Below are positions 15,042 to 22,805 of a stretch of DNA of 64,000 bases, piece by piece. Position 1 is the first letter of the stretch; each line of letters starts with the position of its first letter. The stretch covers positions 124,001 to 188,000 of the forward strand of contig NZ_JAHWCI010000001.1 in assembly GCF_019550915.1 (NCBI RefSeq), read 5' to 3'. The notes under the pieces are model-generated. The model saw only the letters and a program-made list of their open reading frames with translations. It made no database searches and was not told the origin of the DNA. Source of the stretch: Mumia sp. zg.B17 (GTDB taxonomy: Bacteria; Actinomycetota; Actinomycetes; Propionibacteriales; Nocardioidaceae). The position numbers and the translations under genes were made by a program.

Positions 15042-16528
15042 GCCGCGACCGGCTCGTCTCGGCGCGCCCGCGCGAACACGTAGTCCTGCTCGCGGACCGT
15101 CCGGGTCTCCCACCAGTACTGGAAGGTGAACTTCGGCCAGATCGTGCGGTTGTTGCCCTGGGAGTCGAGATACCAGCTGGTGCAGCCGCCCTGGGTCCAG
15201 ATGCCCTTCGTGACTCGGGCCTGGATGTCGGCGTTGTACGCGTCCTGCGCGAGCCGGGTCGGCTCCATGGCGTCGGCCCGCAGCCTGTCCATCGTGCTGA
15301 GGGAGCGAACGATGTACTTCGCCTGCTGCTCGATCATGAACACCACGGAGTTGTGACCGAGGGCCGTGTTGGGGCCGAGCATCAGGAACAGGTTGGGGAA
15401 GTTGTTGACGTTGATGCCGAGGTAGGTCTCCACGCCACCCTCGGCGAACTGGTCCGACAGCTGTACGCCGCCGCGTCCGCGGATGTCGAGGTGGTCGTAG
15501 GCGTCGACGACGTGGAAGCCGGTGCCGTAGACGATCACGTCGGCCTCGTGCAGCGTGCCCGCGAGGTCGACGACACCCTCCGGCACGATCCGGGCGATGC
15601 CGGTCGTCTCGAGCGTGACGTCGTCGCGGTTGAAGGTCCGGTAGTAGTCGTTCGACTGGAGGACGCGCTTGCATCCCAGCCGGTAGTCGGGGGTGAGCTT
15701 CTCTCGCAGGGCCGGGTCCGGGACCTGCCGGGCGATGTGCGCCGCGACGACACGCTCGGCGATCCGCAAGATGGCGGGCACGTGTCCGTTGAACGTGATC
15801 GCGCGGGACTCCAGCGCCCAGTAGAGCGCGTCGCGGTAGGCGCGGTTCGCGCCCGGGACCTTCTGCAGGAACGCCTGCTTGCGCGGGCTGATCGGCTTGT
15901 CGCGCTTGGGCAGCACCCACGGAGCGGTGCGCTGGAACAGGGTGAGGTGCGAGGCCTGCTCGGCGATGATGGGCACGAACTGGACGGCGCTCGCCCCGGT
16001 GCCGATCACGGCGATCCGCTTGCCACGGAGGTCGAGGTCGTGGTCCCACTCGGCGGAGTGGAAGCGTGCACCGGCGAAGGACTCGGCACCGTCGATGTAC
16101 GGCACGTTGGGGATGTGGAGCCCGCCCATGCCGGAGACGAGGACGCGCGCGTCGTACACGTCGCCGTCGGCGGTGTGGATCTGCCAGCGGCGGCGGTCGT
16201 CGTCCCAGTGCGCTCCGACGACCTCCTTGCCGAAGTGGATGCGCTTGCGGATGCCGCGCTCGTCGGCGACCTTGCGCATGTAGTCCCAGATCTCGGCCTG
16301 GCCGGAGAACGACTTCGACCAGCGCGGGTTGAGCTCGTACGAGAACGAGTACATGTGGCTCGGGACGTCGCACTCGCACCCCGGGTAGGTGTTGTCGCGC
16401 CAGGTGCCCCCGACCTCGTCGGCCTTCTCGAGGATCACGAAGTCGTCGCGACCGGCCTCCTCGAGCTTCATGGCCATGCCCATACCGGAGAAGCCGGAGC
16501 CGACGATGACGATATCTTGGGTGATCAC
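15038..16528 (-). CDS. flavin-containing Baeyer-Villiger-type monooxygenase
   Basis: A 496-aa class B flavoprotein monooxygenase. It has the FAD motif GSGFSG (10-15), the NADPH motif GTGAS (176-180) and, between them, FAGARFHSAEW (151-161), which fits the FxGxxxHxxxW fingerprint of type I Baeyer-Villiger enzymes. It would convert a ketone to an ester or lactone, or oxidise N or S. The GTG start is set by a TAGTAT -10 seven bases upstream. It heads the operon with the P450 and is divergent from its TetR repressor. Confidence 0.92.
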   Translation of the reverse strand: MITQDIVIVGSGFSGMGMAMKLEEAGRDDFVILEKADEVGGTWRDNTYPGCECDVPSHMYSFSYELNPRWSKSFSGQAEIWDYMRKVADERGIRKRIHFGKEVVGAHWDDDRRRWQIHTADGDVYDARVLVSGMGGLHIPNVPYIDGAESFAGARFHSAEWDHDLDLRGKRIAVIGTGASAVQFVPIIAEQASHLTLFQRTAPWVLPKRDKPISPRKQAFLQKVPGANRAYRDALYWALESRAITFNGHVPAILRIAERVVAAHIARQVPDPALREKLTPDYRLGCKRVLQSNDYYRTFNRDDVTLETTGIARIVPEGVVDLAGTLHEADVIVYGTGFHVVDAYDHLDIRGRGGVQLSDQFAEGGVETYLGINVNNFPNLFLMLGPNTALGHNSVVFMIEQQAKYIVRSLSTMDRLRADAMEPTRLAQDAYNADIQARVTKGIWTQGGCTSWYLDSQGNNRTIWPKFTFQYWWETRTVREQDYVFARARRDEPVAA

Positions 16529-16530
16529 GA

Positions 16531-16553
16531 CTCAGATACTAATGGTATCCGAG
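16531..16553. promoter_or_regulatory. TetR operator overlapping the monooxygenase -10
   Basis: A 23-base near-palindrome lies in the 74-base gap between the divergent monooxygenase and TetR genes. The inner arms GATAC (16535-16539) and GTATC (16545-16549) are perfect; the outer CTC/GAG also match, with one mismatch in each 9-base arm. The leaderless -10 for the monooxygenase (TAGTAT on the minus strand, 16541-16536, 7 bases before the GTG) lies inside it, so a bound repressor would block the operon directly. Confidence 0.75.
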
Positions 16554-16602
16554 AGGGATGCAACACTCTTGATGTCACATTCTTTCCCGGCAGGAGAGGT
16601 CG

Positions 16603-17196
16603 ATGCCCACACGAGCAGAACGCCAGGCGCAGACGCGTGAGGCACTGGTCGGCACCGCACGATCCCTCTTCCTCCACGACGGCTTCGCCGCCACGAGCCT
16701 CGACCGGGTTGCCGTCGAGGCCGGGTTCTCCAAGGGCGCGGTCTACTCGAACTTCAAGAGCAAGGAGGAGCTCGGGCTCGCCGTCCTCGACGAGATCCAC
16801 CGCGAGATGGTGGCCGAGGTCGTCGAGGCACTCAGCATCGCCACGGCGTACGAGGACGCGCTGCACGCCCTCGAGGGATGGCTGAAGGTGCGTCTCGGAC
16901 AACCGCGCTGGACGGCGCTCGAGGTCGAGTTCGCGGCGGTCGTGCGGACCAGCCCGTTCGTCGCCACCGAGCTCGCGACCCGGCACCGGCAGATCCGCGC
17001 CGCCATCGCCTCGCTGCTCGTGGAGCTCCAGCACCGCACCGGGATGCGCCTCGCGCTGCCGGCCGACCAGGTCGCGCTCGTCCTCCTGAGCCTCGGCATC
17101 GGCCTCGGCGCGCAGCGGTCGCTCGACCCGGGCCTGGACGTGCATGCGTTCACCGCCACGATCCGCTCGCTGCTGCTCCCCCCGGACGCGGACTGA
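16603..17196 (+). CDS. TetR/AcrR-family transcriptional regulator
   Basis: A 197-aa TetR-family repressor. The N-terminal helix-turn-helix (about 10-56) reads TSLDRVAVEAGFSKGAVYSN, and the C-terminal domain (about 60-190) is the ligand and dimer part. The ATG has a good ribosome site (AGGAGAGG, 5-6 bases away). It is divergent from the monooxygenase/P450 operon, with a palindrome between, the standard arrangement for local autoregulated repression lifted by the pathway substrate. Confidence 0.92.
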   Translation: MPTRAERQAQTREALVGTARSLFLHDGFAATSLDRVAVEAGFSKGAVYSNFKSKEELGLAVLDEIHREMVAEVVEALSIATAYEDALHALEGWLKVRLGQPRWTALEVEFAAVVRTSPFVATELATRHRQIRAAIASLLVELQHRTGMRLALPADQVALVLLSLGIGLGAQRSLDPGLDVHAFTATIRSLLLPPDAD

Positions 17197-17230
17197 GGTC
17201 AACCACCCAGCGCCGCGACGACCGCCGAGC

Positions 17231-17866
17231 TCAGAACGCGCTGACCGTGTCCGGCATCCGCTCGCGGCGCGTGAGAGCGCTGATGATCGCGGCCTGGCCG
17301 TGCCGCTCGGTCGCGAGCTCGGCCAGCAGGTGGAGGACGGGCAGGTAGAGGTCGTCGGGGAACGGCGGCGTCGGCACGTCGATGCTCCGAGCGAGGTCGT
17401 CGGCGTGCACGACGATCTCGACCATCCGCGTGAGCAGGAAGTCGGGGCGCCGCAGACTCCAGCCCTGCCACGGGATCGCGACGACCTCCGCCGCGCCGCC
17501 GTCCCGCAACAGCCGGCCTACGGCGCTGACGGTGTCGCTGCACCGGTCCCGCATCGCTGCGAACCCCTGCGACGCCTCGTCCGCGTCGGTGCTCCGGTCG
17601 TGCGCCGGATCGCTGAGATCCGTCGTGCGCACCCAGGCGGCGCGCCGGTAGTGCTCACCGGCGTCGCGCAGCGGAGCGTCTGGTGAGTCCATCACGAGGA
17701 CCTCGGCGGCACGCGCACTCTGCCTCCCGAGGTGGCAGGCCAGCATCCCGACCGTCATCTCGGGCAGCGCGCTCCGCGCGTCCCAACGGCTCGCGACCTC
17801 GGGCCGCGTCACGAGGTCGAGGGCGAGGTGCGCTGCGGTCACGAAGGCGTCGTCGCAGGAGTCCAT
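17231..17866 (-). CDS. maleylpyruvate isomerase N-terminal (MDMPI/DinB-like) domain protein
   Basis: A 211-aa protein of the DinB/MDMPI metal-binding four-helix fold: HLGRQSARAAEV near residue 46 and MVEIVVHADDLARSI near residue 163 carry the conserved His ligands. Actinobacterial members of this fold include mycothiol-dependent enzymes, so a mycothiol S-transferase or isomerase role is possible but unproven. ATG at 17866 is preceded by TAGGAT at 8 bases. It stands alone, convergent with the TetR gene and divergent from the methyltransferase. Confidence 0.75.
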   Translation of the reverse strand: MDSCDDAFVTAAHLALDLVTRPEVASRWDARSALPEMTVGMLACHLGRQSARAAEVLVMDSPDAPLRDAGEHYRRAAWVRTTDLSDPAHDRSTDADEASQGFAAMRDRCSDTVSAVGRLLRDGGAAEVVAIPWQGWSLRRPDFLLTRMVEIVVHADDLARSIDVPTPPFPDDLYLPVLHLLAELATERHGQAAIISALTRRERMPDTVSAF

Positions 17867-17874
17867 GCGACGCG

Positions 17875-17880
17875 ATCCTA
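17875..17880 (-). promoter_or_regulatory. possible leaderless-type -10 for the MDMPI-domain gene
   Basis: TAGGAT on the minus strand lies 8 bases before the ATG at 17866, slightly longer than the 6-7 seen elsewhere in this window. Confidence 0.4.
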
Positions 17881-18015
17881 GGCGGGACTGCACGGGGACG
17901 ACCTCCGACGCGGGCACGTCCGTGGTGACGACGGGACTGCGGCGCGCCACCCGCCCTCGCGCTCGTCACACCGGGCGGGGTGGGGTGACGGCGGACACGG
18001 CGGCAGGATGAGGGC

Positions 18016-18606
18016 ATGACCTCGACGCCACGCTGGTTCACCGACACCTCCGACGGGCACTCCCAGTGGTACATCGATCGCTTCCGCACCATGGAGCGCG
18101 AGGGTGTGGATCTCGGCGGTGAGGCCCGTCTCGTGAACGCGCTGGTCCCGCCGGGTGCTCGGATCCTGGACGCCGGCTGCGGTCCTGGGCGGATCGCGGC
18201 GCGTCTGCACACCGCCGGCCACGACGTGGTGGGCGTCGACGTCGACCCCGCACTCATCGCGGCCGCAGAGGAGGACCATCCCGGTCCGGACTGGCGGGTC
18301 GCCGACCTCGCCACGCTGGACCTCACCGGCGACCCGTTCGACCTCGCCGTGTGCGCGGGCAACGTGATGATCTTCCTCGCCCCCGGGTCGGAGCGCGCCG
18401 TGCTCGAACGCCTGCGGGTGCACGTCCGCCCCGGTGGCCGGATCGTGCTCGGCTTCCGGACCGACCGGCCGTACGGGCCTGCGGACCTGGACGTCGACGT
18501 CGCTGCGGTCGGCCTCGTCGTCGAGCAACGGTTCGCGACGTGGGACCTCGTGCCGTACGACGACGACGCCGACTTCGCCGTCACGCTCCTGCGCGTCCCC
18601 GAGTGA
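18016..18606 (+). CDS. class I SAM-dependent methyltransferase
   Basis: A 196-aa small Rossmann methyltransferase. Motif I is DAGCGPGR (about 52-59), the acidic residue binding the ribose is in VGVDVDP, and the motif II region is FDLAVCAGNVM. Few residues lie outside the core fold, so the acceptor cannot be predicted. It starts at ATG with AGGATGAGGG just upstream, which serves either as a ribosome site or, as CAGGAT, as a weak leaderless -10. Its stop overlaps the GTG of the next gene, forming a three-gene unit with the FhuF-like and DUF2809 genes. Confidence 0.85.
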   Translation: MTSTPRWFTDTSDGHSQWYIDRFRTMEREGVDLGGEARLVNALVPPGARILDAGCGPGRIAARLHTAGHDVVGVDVDPALIAAAEEDHPGPDWRVADLATLDLTGDPFDLAVCAGNVMIFLAPGSERAVLERLRVHVRPGGRIVLGFRTDRPYGPADLDVDVAAVGLVVEQRFATWDLVPYDDDADFAVTLLRVPE

Positions 18607-19265
18607 CGGGGGACGATTGGCGTCCGGCGCTGGCCTCGCTCGGGCCGTACTTCTCGCTCGACCCGGCACCCGCCGACCCTGCCGCCGCGGGATGGCGTCC
18701 GTTCGAGGATCTGCTGCAGCCGGGGCCGCTGGAGGAGCGGACCGCATACACCCGCGCGTCCCTGGCCGGGCTCGCCGGTGGTGAGGTCGAGGAGCGGGTG
18801 GCGGCATCGACGGTGTCGCTCGGGCTGTTCTCCCGGCTGCTGTCCCCGGTCGTCGGCGCGGCGGCACTCGGGGTGGCGGCCCCGCCGCTGGCGCTGGACA
18901 CGGTGTGGTGGCGGCCGTTCGAGACGGGACCCTGGCCGCTTGCGGTCGAGCGCGCCGGCCAGCCGGGGGGACTCGACGAGGCCCTCTCCTTCCTCGTGGA
19001 CCGCTTCGCCACCGGCTTCGGACTCTCACGCATGATCCTGTGGGGCAACGTGTCCTCCGCGCTGTTCGGAGCGGTCGCGGGCCTGCGGGCGAGCCGGCCC
19101 GACCTCGTGCCCGCGGCCACCGCGTTCGCCCTCGCCACGCTCGGCCGACCTCCGTACGCCGGCACCGGCGACGTCGTCCGCGGCACCTTTGTCCGGCGGT
19201 CGTGCTGCCTCTACTACCGCGTGCCGGGCGGCGGCTACTGCGGCGACTGCGTCCTGACGCGATGA
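18603..19265 (+). CDS. FhuF-like (2Fe-2S) protein
   Basis: A 220-aa protein whose C-terminus ends with RRSCCLYYRVPGGGYCGDC, the Cys-Cys-x10-Cys-x2-Cys arrangement of the FhuF ferric-siderophore reductase 2Fe-2S site. The upstream 190 residues are compatible with the FhuF helical domain. The family removes iron from imported siderophores by reducing Fe(III). No siderophore genes lie nearby. The GTG start overlaps the methyltransferase stop (GTGA), and its own stop overlaps the ATG of the DUF2809 gene (ATGA), so the three genes are likely co-translated. Confidence 0.82.
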   Translation: MTGDDWRPALASLGPYFSLDPAPADPAAAGWRPFEDLLQPGPLEERTAYTRASLAGLAGGEVEERVAASTVSLGLFSRLLSPVVGAAALGVAAPPLALDTVWWRPFETGPWPLAVERAGQPGGLDEALSFLVDRFATGFGLSRMILWGNVSSALFGAVAGLRASRPDLVPAATAFALATLGRPPYAGTGDVVRGTFVRRSCCLYYRVPGGGYCGDCVLTR

Positions 19266-19711
19266 GCTCCCGCATTGCGATCTCGGTCGCCGTCCTCGGT
19301 GTGGTCGCGGCCGGACTGGCCGCGCGGGCCGTCGCGCCCGCACCGCTTGCCGGGCCGCTCGGGGACACGCTCTACGCGACCGTCGTCGTCCTGGTCGTCG
19401 TGGCTGTCCGGCCGCGGACGTCGCCTCTCGTGGCGACGCTCGTCGGCTTCGCGGTGTGCGTCGCCGTCGAGCTCTTCCAGCTCACCGGCGTGCCGGCGGC
19501 GATGGCCGAACGCGTGCCCGCGGCACGTCTCGTGCTGGGGACGACGTTCTGGGCACCGGATCTGCTGTGTTACGCCGTCGGCGCGGCGCTGGGTGGCGTG
19601 CTCTGTGCGACCTGCTTCTCGTACCGGCGGCACGGCACGGGGAACCGGCCCCCGGCGACCTCTGCCTCGTACGTGAAGCCGCCGGCGTCGACCCACCCGG
19701 ACCGCTCGTAG
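19262..19711 (+). CDS. DUF2809-like small membrane protein
   Basis: A 149-aa integral membrane protein with about four hydrophobic helices (residues 5-25, 32-48, 58-78 and 100-118) in the pattern of DUF2809, a family of unknown function. The last 30 residues are soluble and poorly conserved in appearance. They are encoded in the 142 bases that overlap the convergent acetyltransferase gene. The start overlaps the preceding stop (ATGA). Confidence 0.75.
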   Translation: MSSRIAISVAVLGVVAAGLAARAVAPAPLAGPLGDTLYATVVVLVVVAVRPRTSPLVATLVGFAVCVAVELFQLTGVPAAMAERVPAARLVLGTTFWAPDLLCYAVGAALGGVLCATCFSYRRHGTGNRPPATSASYVKPPASTHPDRS

Positions 19712-20082
19712 AAGCGTCGCGCCCGCAGGTTGCCGGGGGCAACCGCGAGCCACGAGCGGGTGTGACCGGCTGCGGCGACCTGCCGCTCGGCCTCCGCGAG
19801 CAGCACAGGGGCGACGGCGCGGCCCCGGTACGCGCGGTCGACGTAGACCTGCTCGACCTCGTCACCGGCCACGATCACGAACCCCGCCACCGTGTCGTCG
19901 ACCACGGCGACCGTCATGTCGGCGATCCGGGCGAGCGTGCGCTCCTCGAACGACGCCGGGGTCCGTGCGGCCACCAGCGCGTCGGGGACCTGGCCGAGAT
20001 GGCCGTCGCCCCAACCCTCGTGCCAGATCATCGCCAGCGTCGACGCGTCCTCCACGCGTGCGGGACGCAGCTGCGGACTCAT
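19570..20082 (-). CDS. GNAT-family N-acetyltransferase
   Basis: A 170-aa GNAT enzyme. The acetyl-CoA loop region is YVDRAYRGRAVAPVLLAEAE (about 91-110) and the C-terminal part contains NLRARRFYERSGW, both typical. The acceptor is unknown. ATG at 20082 is chosen for the GNAT-like N-terminus (LRPARVEDA) and a TAGCCT -10 seven bases upstream. Its last 40 or so codons run antiparallel through the end of the DUF2809 gene. Confidence 0.85.
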   Translation of the reverse strand: MSPQLRPARVEDASTLAMIWHEGWGDGHLGQVPDALVAARTPASFEERTLARIADMTVAVVDDTVAGFVIVAGDEVEQVYVDRAYRGRAVAPVLLAEAERQVAAAGHTRSWLAVAPGNLRARRFYERSGWVDAGGFTYEAEVAGGRFPVPCRRYEKQVAQSTPPSAAPTA

Positions 20083-20089
20083 GCTGGTC

Positions 20090-20095
20090 AGGCTA
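20090..20095 (-). promoter_or_regulatory. leaderless-type -10 for the GNAT gene
   Basis: TAGCCT on the minus strand, 7 bases before the ATG at 20082. Confidence 0.5.
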
Positions 20096-20173
20096 GGGGT
20101 GCCGCGTGTCCGGCGGCGCCGACCTGGCGACGTTGCGCCGGGCCACCCGCACGGCCCCGCACGGGGCGGTAGG

Positions 20174-20179
20174 TACGTT
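20174..20179 (+). promoter_or_regulatory. leaderless-type -10 for the DUF885 gene
   Basis: TACGTT, 6 bases before the ATG at 20186; no Shine-Dalgarno is seen between them. Confidence 0.5.
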
Positions 20180-20185
20180 CGTTCC

Positions 20186-21850
20186 ATGAGTTCTTCCATC
20201 TCTCGGACCGCAACACCGATGGACCAGCTCGCCGACTCATGGTTGGACGAGCTCCTCGGTCTCAACCCCGAGCTCCACGTCGAGCTGGGCCGACCCGGTC
20301 GCGAAGGCGACTACACCGATCTCTCGCCGGAGGGGGCCGAGGCCCACGTCGATGCGGTGCGCCGCACGCTCGCGCAGGTCCGTACGACGGAAGTGCGCGA
20401 CGCGACCGACGAGATCACCCGCGACGAGCTCGTCCGCACCCTCGAGCTCGAGGTCGAGCGTCACGACGCCGGGGAGTGGCAGCGCAACCTCAACGTCATC
20501 GCCTCCCCCGCGCAGGCCGTCCGCGAGATCTTCGACCTGATGCCGACGGCGACCGAGGCTGACTGGGACCACGTCGCCAAGCGCCTCGCGAACGTCCCCG
20601 CGGCGATCGACGGCTACATCGCCTCCCTCCGTGCCGGCATCGCGGCGGGCACCATGCCGGCCGTACGGCAGGCGTGGGCGGTCGCCGAGCAGGCGCGCGG
20701 CCACGCGGCGCCGGACGGCTACTTCGCGCGCCTGGTCGAATCGTCGACCGCGCCCGACTCGCTGACGGGCGACCTGGAGCGCGGCGCGCGTGCCGCGGCG
20801 GAGGCGTACGCCGGGCTCGCCCGGTTCCTCGACGACGAGCTGGCCCCGGCGGCGCCGACCGCCGACGGCGTAGGACGCGAGCGGTACACCCTCGCCTCCC
20901 GCGGCTTCATCGGCGTCGAGGTCGACCTCGAGGAGACCTACGCCTGGGGGGTCGAGGAGCTCGCCCGGATGGTGGCCGAGCAGGAGGCGCTCGCCGACCG
21001 GATCCTTCCCGGGGCGAGCGTCATCGAGGCCGTCGCCCACCTCGAGTCCGACACGGACAGACGGCTGAAGGGCACCGACGCCCTCCAGGCCTGGATGCAG
21101 ACGACCAGCGACCGCGCCGTCGCCGAGCTCGGTGCCACCCACTTCGACATCCCCGAGCCGCTGCGCCGCCTCGAGTGCTGCCTCGCTCCGACGCACGACG
21201 GCGGCATCTACTACACCGGCCCGACCGAGGACTTCACACGGCCGGGGCGGATGTGGTGGGCGGTGCCCGAGGGCGTCACCGAGTTCGACGCCTGGCGCGA
21301 GCTGACGACCGTCTACCACGAGGGCGTCCCCGGCCATCACCTCCAGGTGGGTCTCGCGACCTACAACAGCGCCGAGCTGAACGGCTGGCGGCGTCTGAAC
21401 TGGAACAGCGGGCACGGCGAGGGGTGGGCGCTCTACGCCGAGCGGCTGATGGCCGACCTCGGCTATCTCGACGACCCGGCGGACCGGTTCGGGATGCTCG
21501 ACGGTCAGCGGATGCGCGCGGCGCGGGTCGTCGTCGACATCGGCGTCCACCTCGGCCTGCCGAAGCCCGACAGGAGCGGACGGTGGACCGGCGACGACGC
21601 GCTCCCGTTCATGCTCGAGCACGTCAACATGGACGAGGCGTTCGTCCGCTTCGAGGTCGACCGCTATCTGGGCTGGCCGGGGCAGGCGCCGTCCTACAAG
21701 GTCGGTCAGCGTCTCTGGGAGCAGCTCCGCGAGGCCTGGGTCGATCAACACGGCGGACCCGGCGCGGCCGACCTCAAGGAGTTCCACTCGAGGGCGCTCG
21801 CGATGGGCAGCGTCGGCCTCGGGACGCTGCGCCGCGCTCTCCTCGGCTGA
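20186..21850 (+). CDS. DUF885-family zinc-dependent peptidase-like protein
   Basis: A 554-aa protein of the DUF885 family, large helical proteins resembling zinc carboxypeptidases/oligopeptidases. The metal motif is VYHEGVPGHHLQVG (HExxxHH-like, about residue 378), followed by GHGEGWALYAERL, where a further acidic ligand usually lies. There is no signal peptide, so it acts in the cytoplasm. The ATG follows a TACGTT -10 by 6 bases. It forms no operon; the next gene has its own -10. Confidence 0.85.
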   Translation: MSSSISRTATPMDQLADSWLDELLGLNPELHVELGRPGREGDYTDLSPEGAEAHVDAVRRTLAQVRTTEVRDATDEITRDELVRTLELEVERHDAGEWQRNLNVIASPAQAVREIFDLMPTATEADWDHVAKRLANVPAAIDGYIASLRAGIAAGTMPAVRQAWAVAEQARGHAAPDGYFARLVESSTAPDSLTGDLERGARAAAEAYAGLARFLDDELAPAAPTADGVGRERYTLASRGFIGVEVDLEETYAWGVEELARMVAEQEALADRILPGASVIEAVAHLESDTDRRLKGTDALQAWMQTTSDRAVAELGATHFDIPEPLRRLECCLAPTHDGGIYYTGPTEDFTRPGRMWWAVPEGVTEFDAWRELTTVYHEGVPGHHLQVGLATYNSAELNGWRRLNWNSGHGEGWALYAERLMADLGYLDDPADRFGMLDGQRMRAARVVVDIGVHLGLPKPDRSGRWTGDDALPFMLEHVNMDEAFVRFEVDRYLGWPGQAPSYKVGQRLWEQLREAWVDQHGGPGAADLKEFHSRALAMGSVGLGTLRRALLG

Positions 21851-21870
21851 CGGCCCGCAGCCCCAGCGCC

Positions 21871-21876
21871 TAGGGT
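21871..21876 (+). promoter_or_regulatory. possible leaderless-type -10 for the double-GNAT gene
   Basis: TAGGGT, 8 bases before the ATG at 21885. Confidence 0.4.
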
Positions 21877-21884
21877 CGGCGTCC

Positions 21885-22805
21885 ATGACGACCACCGTCC
21901 GCCCCGCGGCCGCCGACGACCGCACCGCCGTCCTCGACCTGCTGCGCGCAGGCCTCCCCGACGACGCGGGCGACGACACCGGCGGTCTGGAGCACCTCCT
22001 GTGGGGAGCCCTCGACGACCAGCGTCTGGCGTTCGTCGCCGAGCGCGGCGGTGAGGTCGTCGGGGGAGCCTTCGGCAGTGTCGCCGAACACGACGGGACG
22101 GTCCGTGCGTACGTGACGGTGGTCGTCGTGGGGGAGGGGCACCGGCGCTCCGGGGTGGGTCGCCTGCTCATGACCGCGCTCGAGGAGGCTGCGGCCGCGC
22201 GTGGCGCGACCGGCATCCAGGCGGGCGGGAGCGCCCCCGCGTACTGGTGGCCGGGCGTCGACACCGCGGACGAGGGCACGACCGCGTTCTTCGCCGCGTG
22301 CGGCTACGAGCCGCCAGACGGGCCACCGGCGACCAACCTGGAGGTCGATCTCGCCACCCACGTCGACCTCGTCCGTGCGGCCACCCCTGCGTCGGTCCCG
22401 CTGCGTCGGCTGAGGCTCGAGGAGTGGCCGGCGTTCGAGGCGTGGATGCGCGAGACCTGGGGCGAGACGTGGGCGGCAGAGGCGGGGGCGGCGCTGCTGC
22501 GGCAGCCCGTCAGCTGCTTCGTGGCGGTCGAGGACGGCGCCTACCTCGGCTTCGCCGCGTACGACACCAACCGCGCCGGGTGGTTCGGGCCGATGGGCTC
22601 CTCGCCCGCGGCGCGGGGCAGGGGCGTCGGGTCCGCACTCCTGCGTGCGTGCCTGTCGGACTACGTCGACGCCGGACGCACCTCGTGCGAGATCGCCTGG
22701 GTGGGGCCGGTCGACTTCTACGCCCGGACGGTCGGCGCCGTGCCGGGGCGCACGTTCCTCGCGCTCCGCAAGCCGCTGGACGCGGGCAGCGACGCGTCAG
22801 CGTAA
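21885..22805 (+). CDS. GNAT-family N-acetyltransferase, two-domain
   Basis: A 306-aa protein with two GNAT folds. The first (about 1-150) has VVGEGHRRSGVGRLLM, a clear acetyl-CoA pyrophosphate loop. The second (about 165-300) has SPAARGRGVGSALLRACL. Both loops look intact. In characterised tandem GNATs, such as mycothiol synthase MshD, often only one domain is active, but the overall sequence here does not look like MshD. Its last 9 bases overlap the convergent kinase gene. Confidence 0.82.
   Translation: MTTTVRPAAADDRTAVLDLLRAGLPDDAGDDTGGLEHLLWGALDDQRLAFVAERGGEVVGGAFGSVAEHDGTVRAYVTVVVVGEGHRRSGVGRLLMTALEEAAAARGATGIQAGGSAPAYWWPGVDTADEGTTAFFAACGYEPPDGPPATNLEVDLATHVDLVRAATPASVPLRRLRLEEWPAFEAWMRETWGETWAAEAGAALLRQPVSCFVAVEDGAYLGFAAYDTNRAGWFGPMGSSPAARGRGVGSALLRACLSDYVDAGRTSCEIAWVGPVDFYARTVGAVPGRTFLALRKPLDAGSDASA

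Noticed and set aside
20237-22279. 680-codon minus-strand frame over the DUF885 and GNAT genes
   Set aside because: No recognisable domain; the opposite strand holds two intact family members with good starts.
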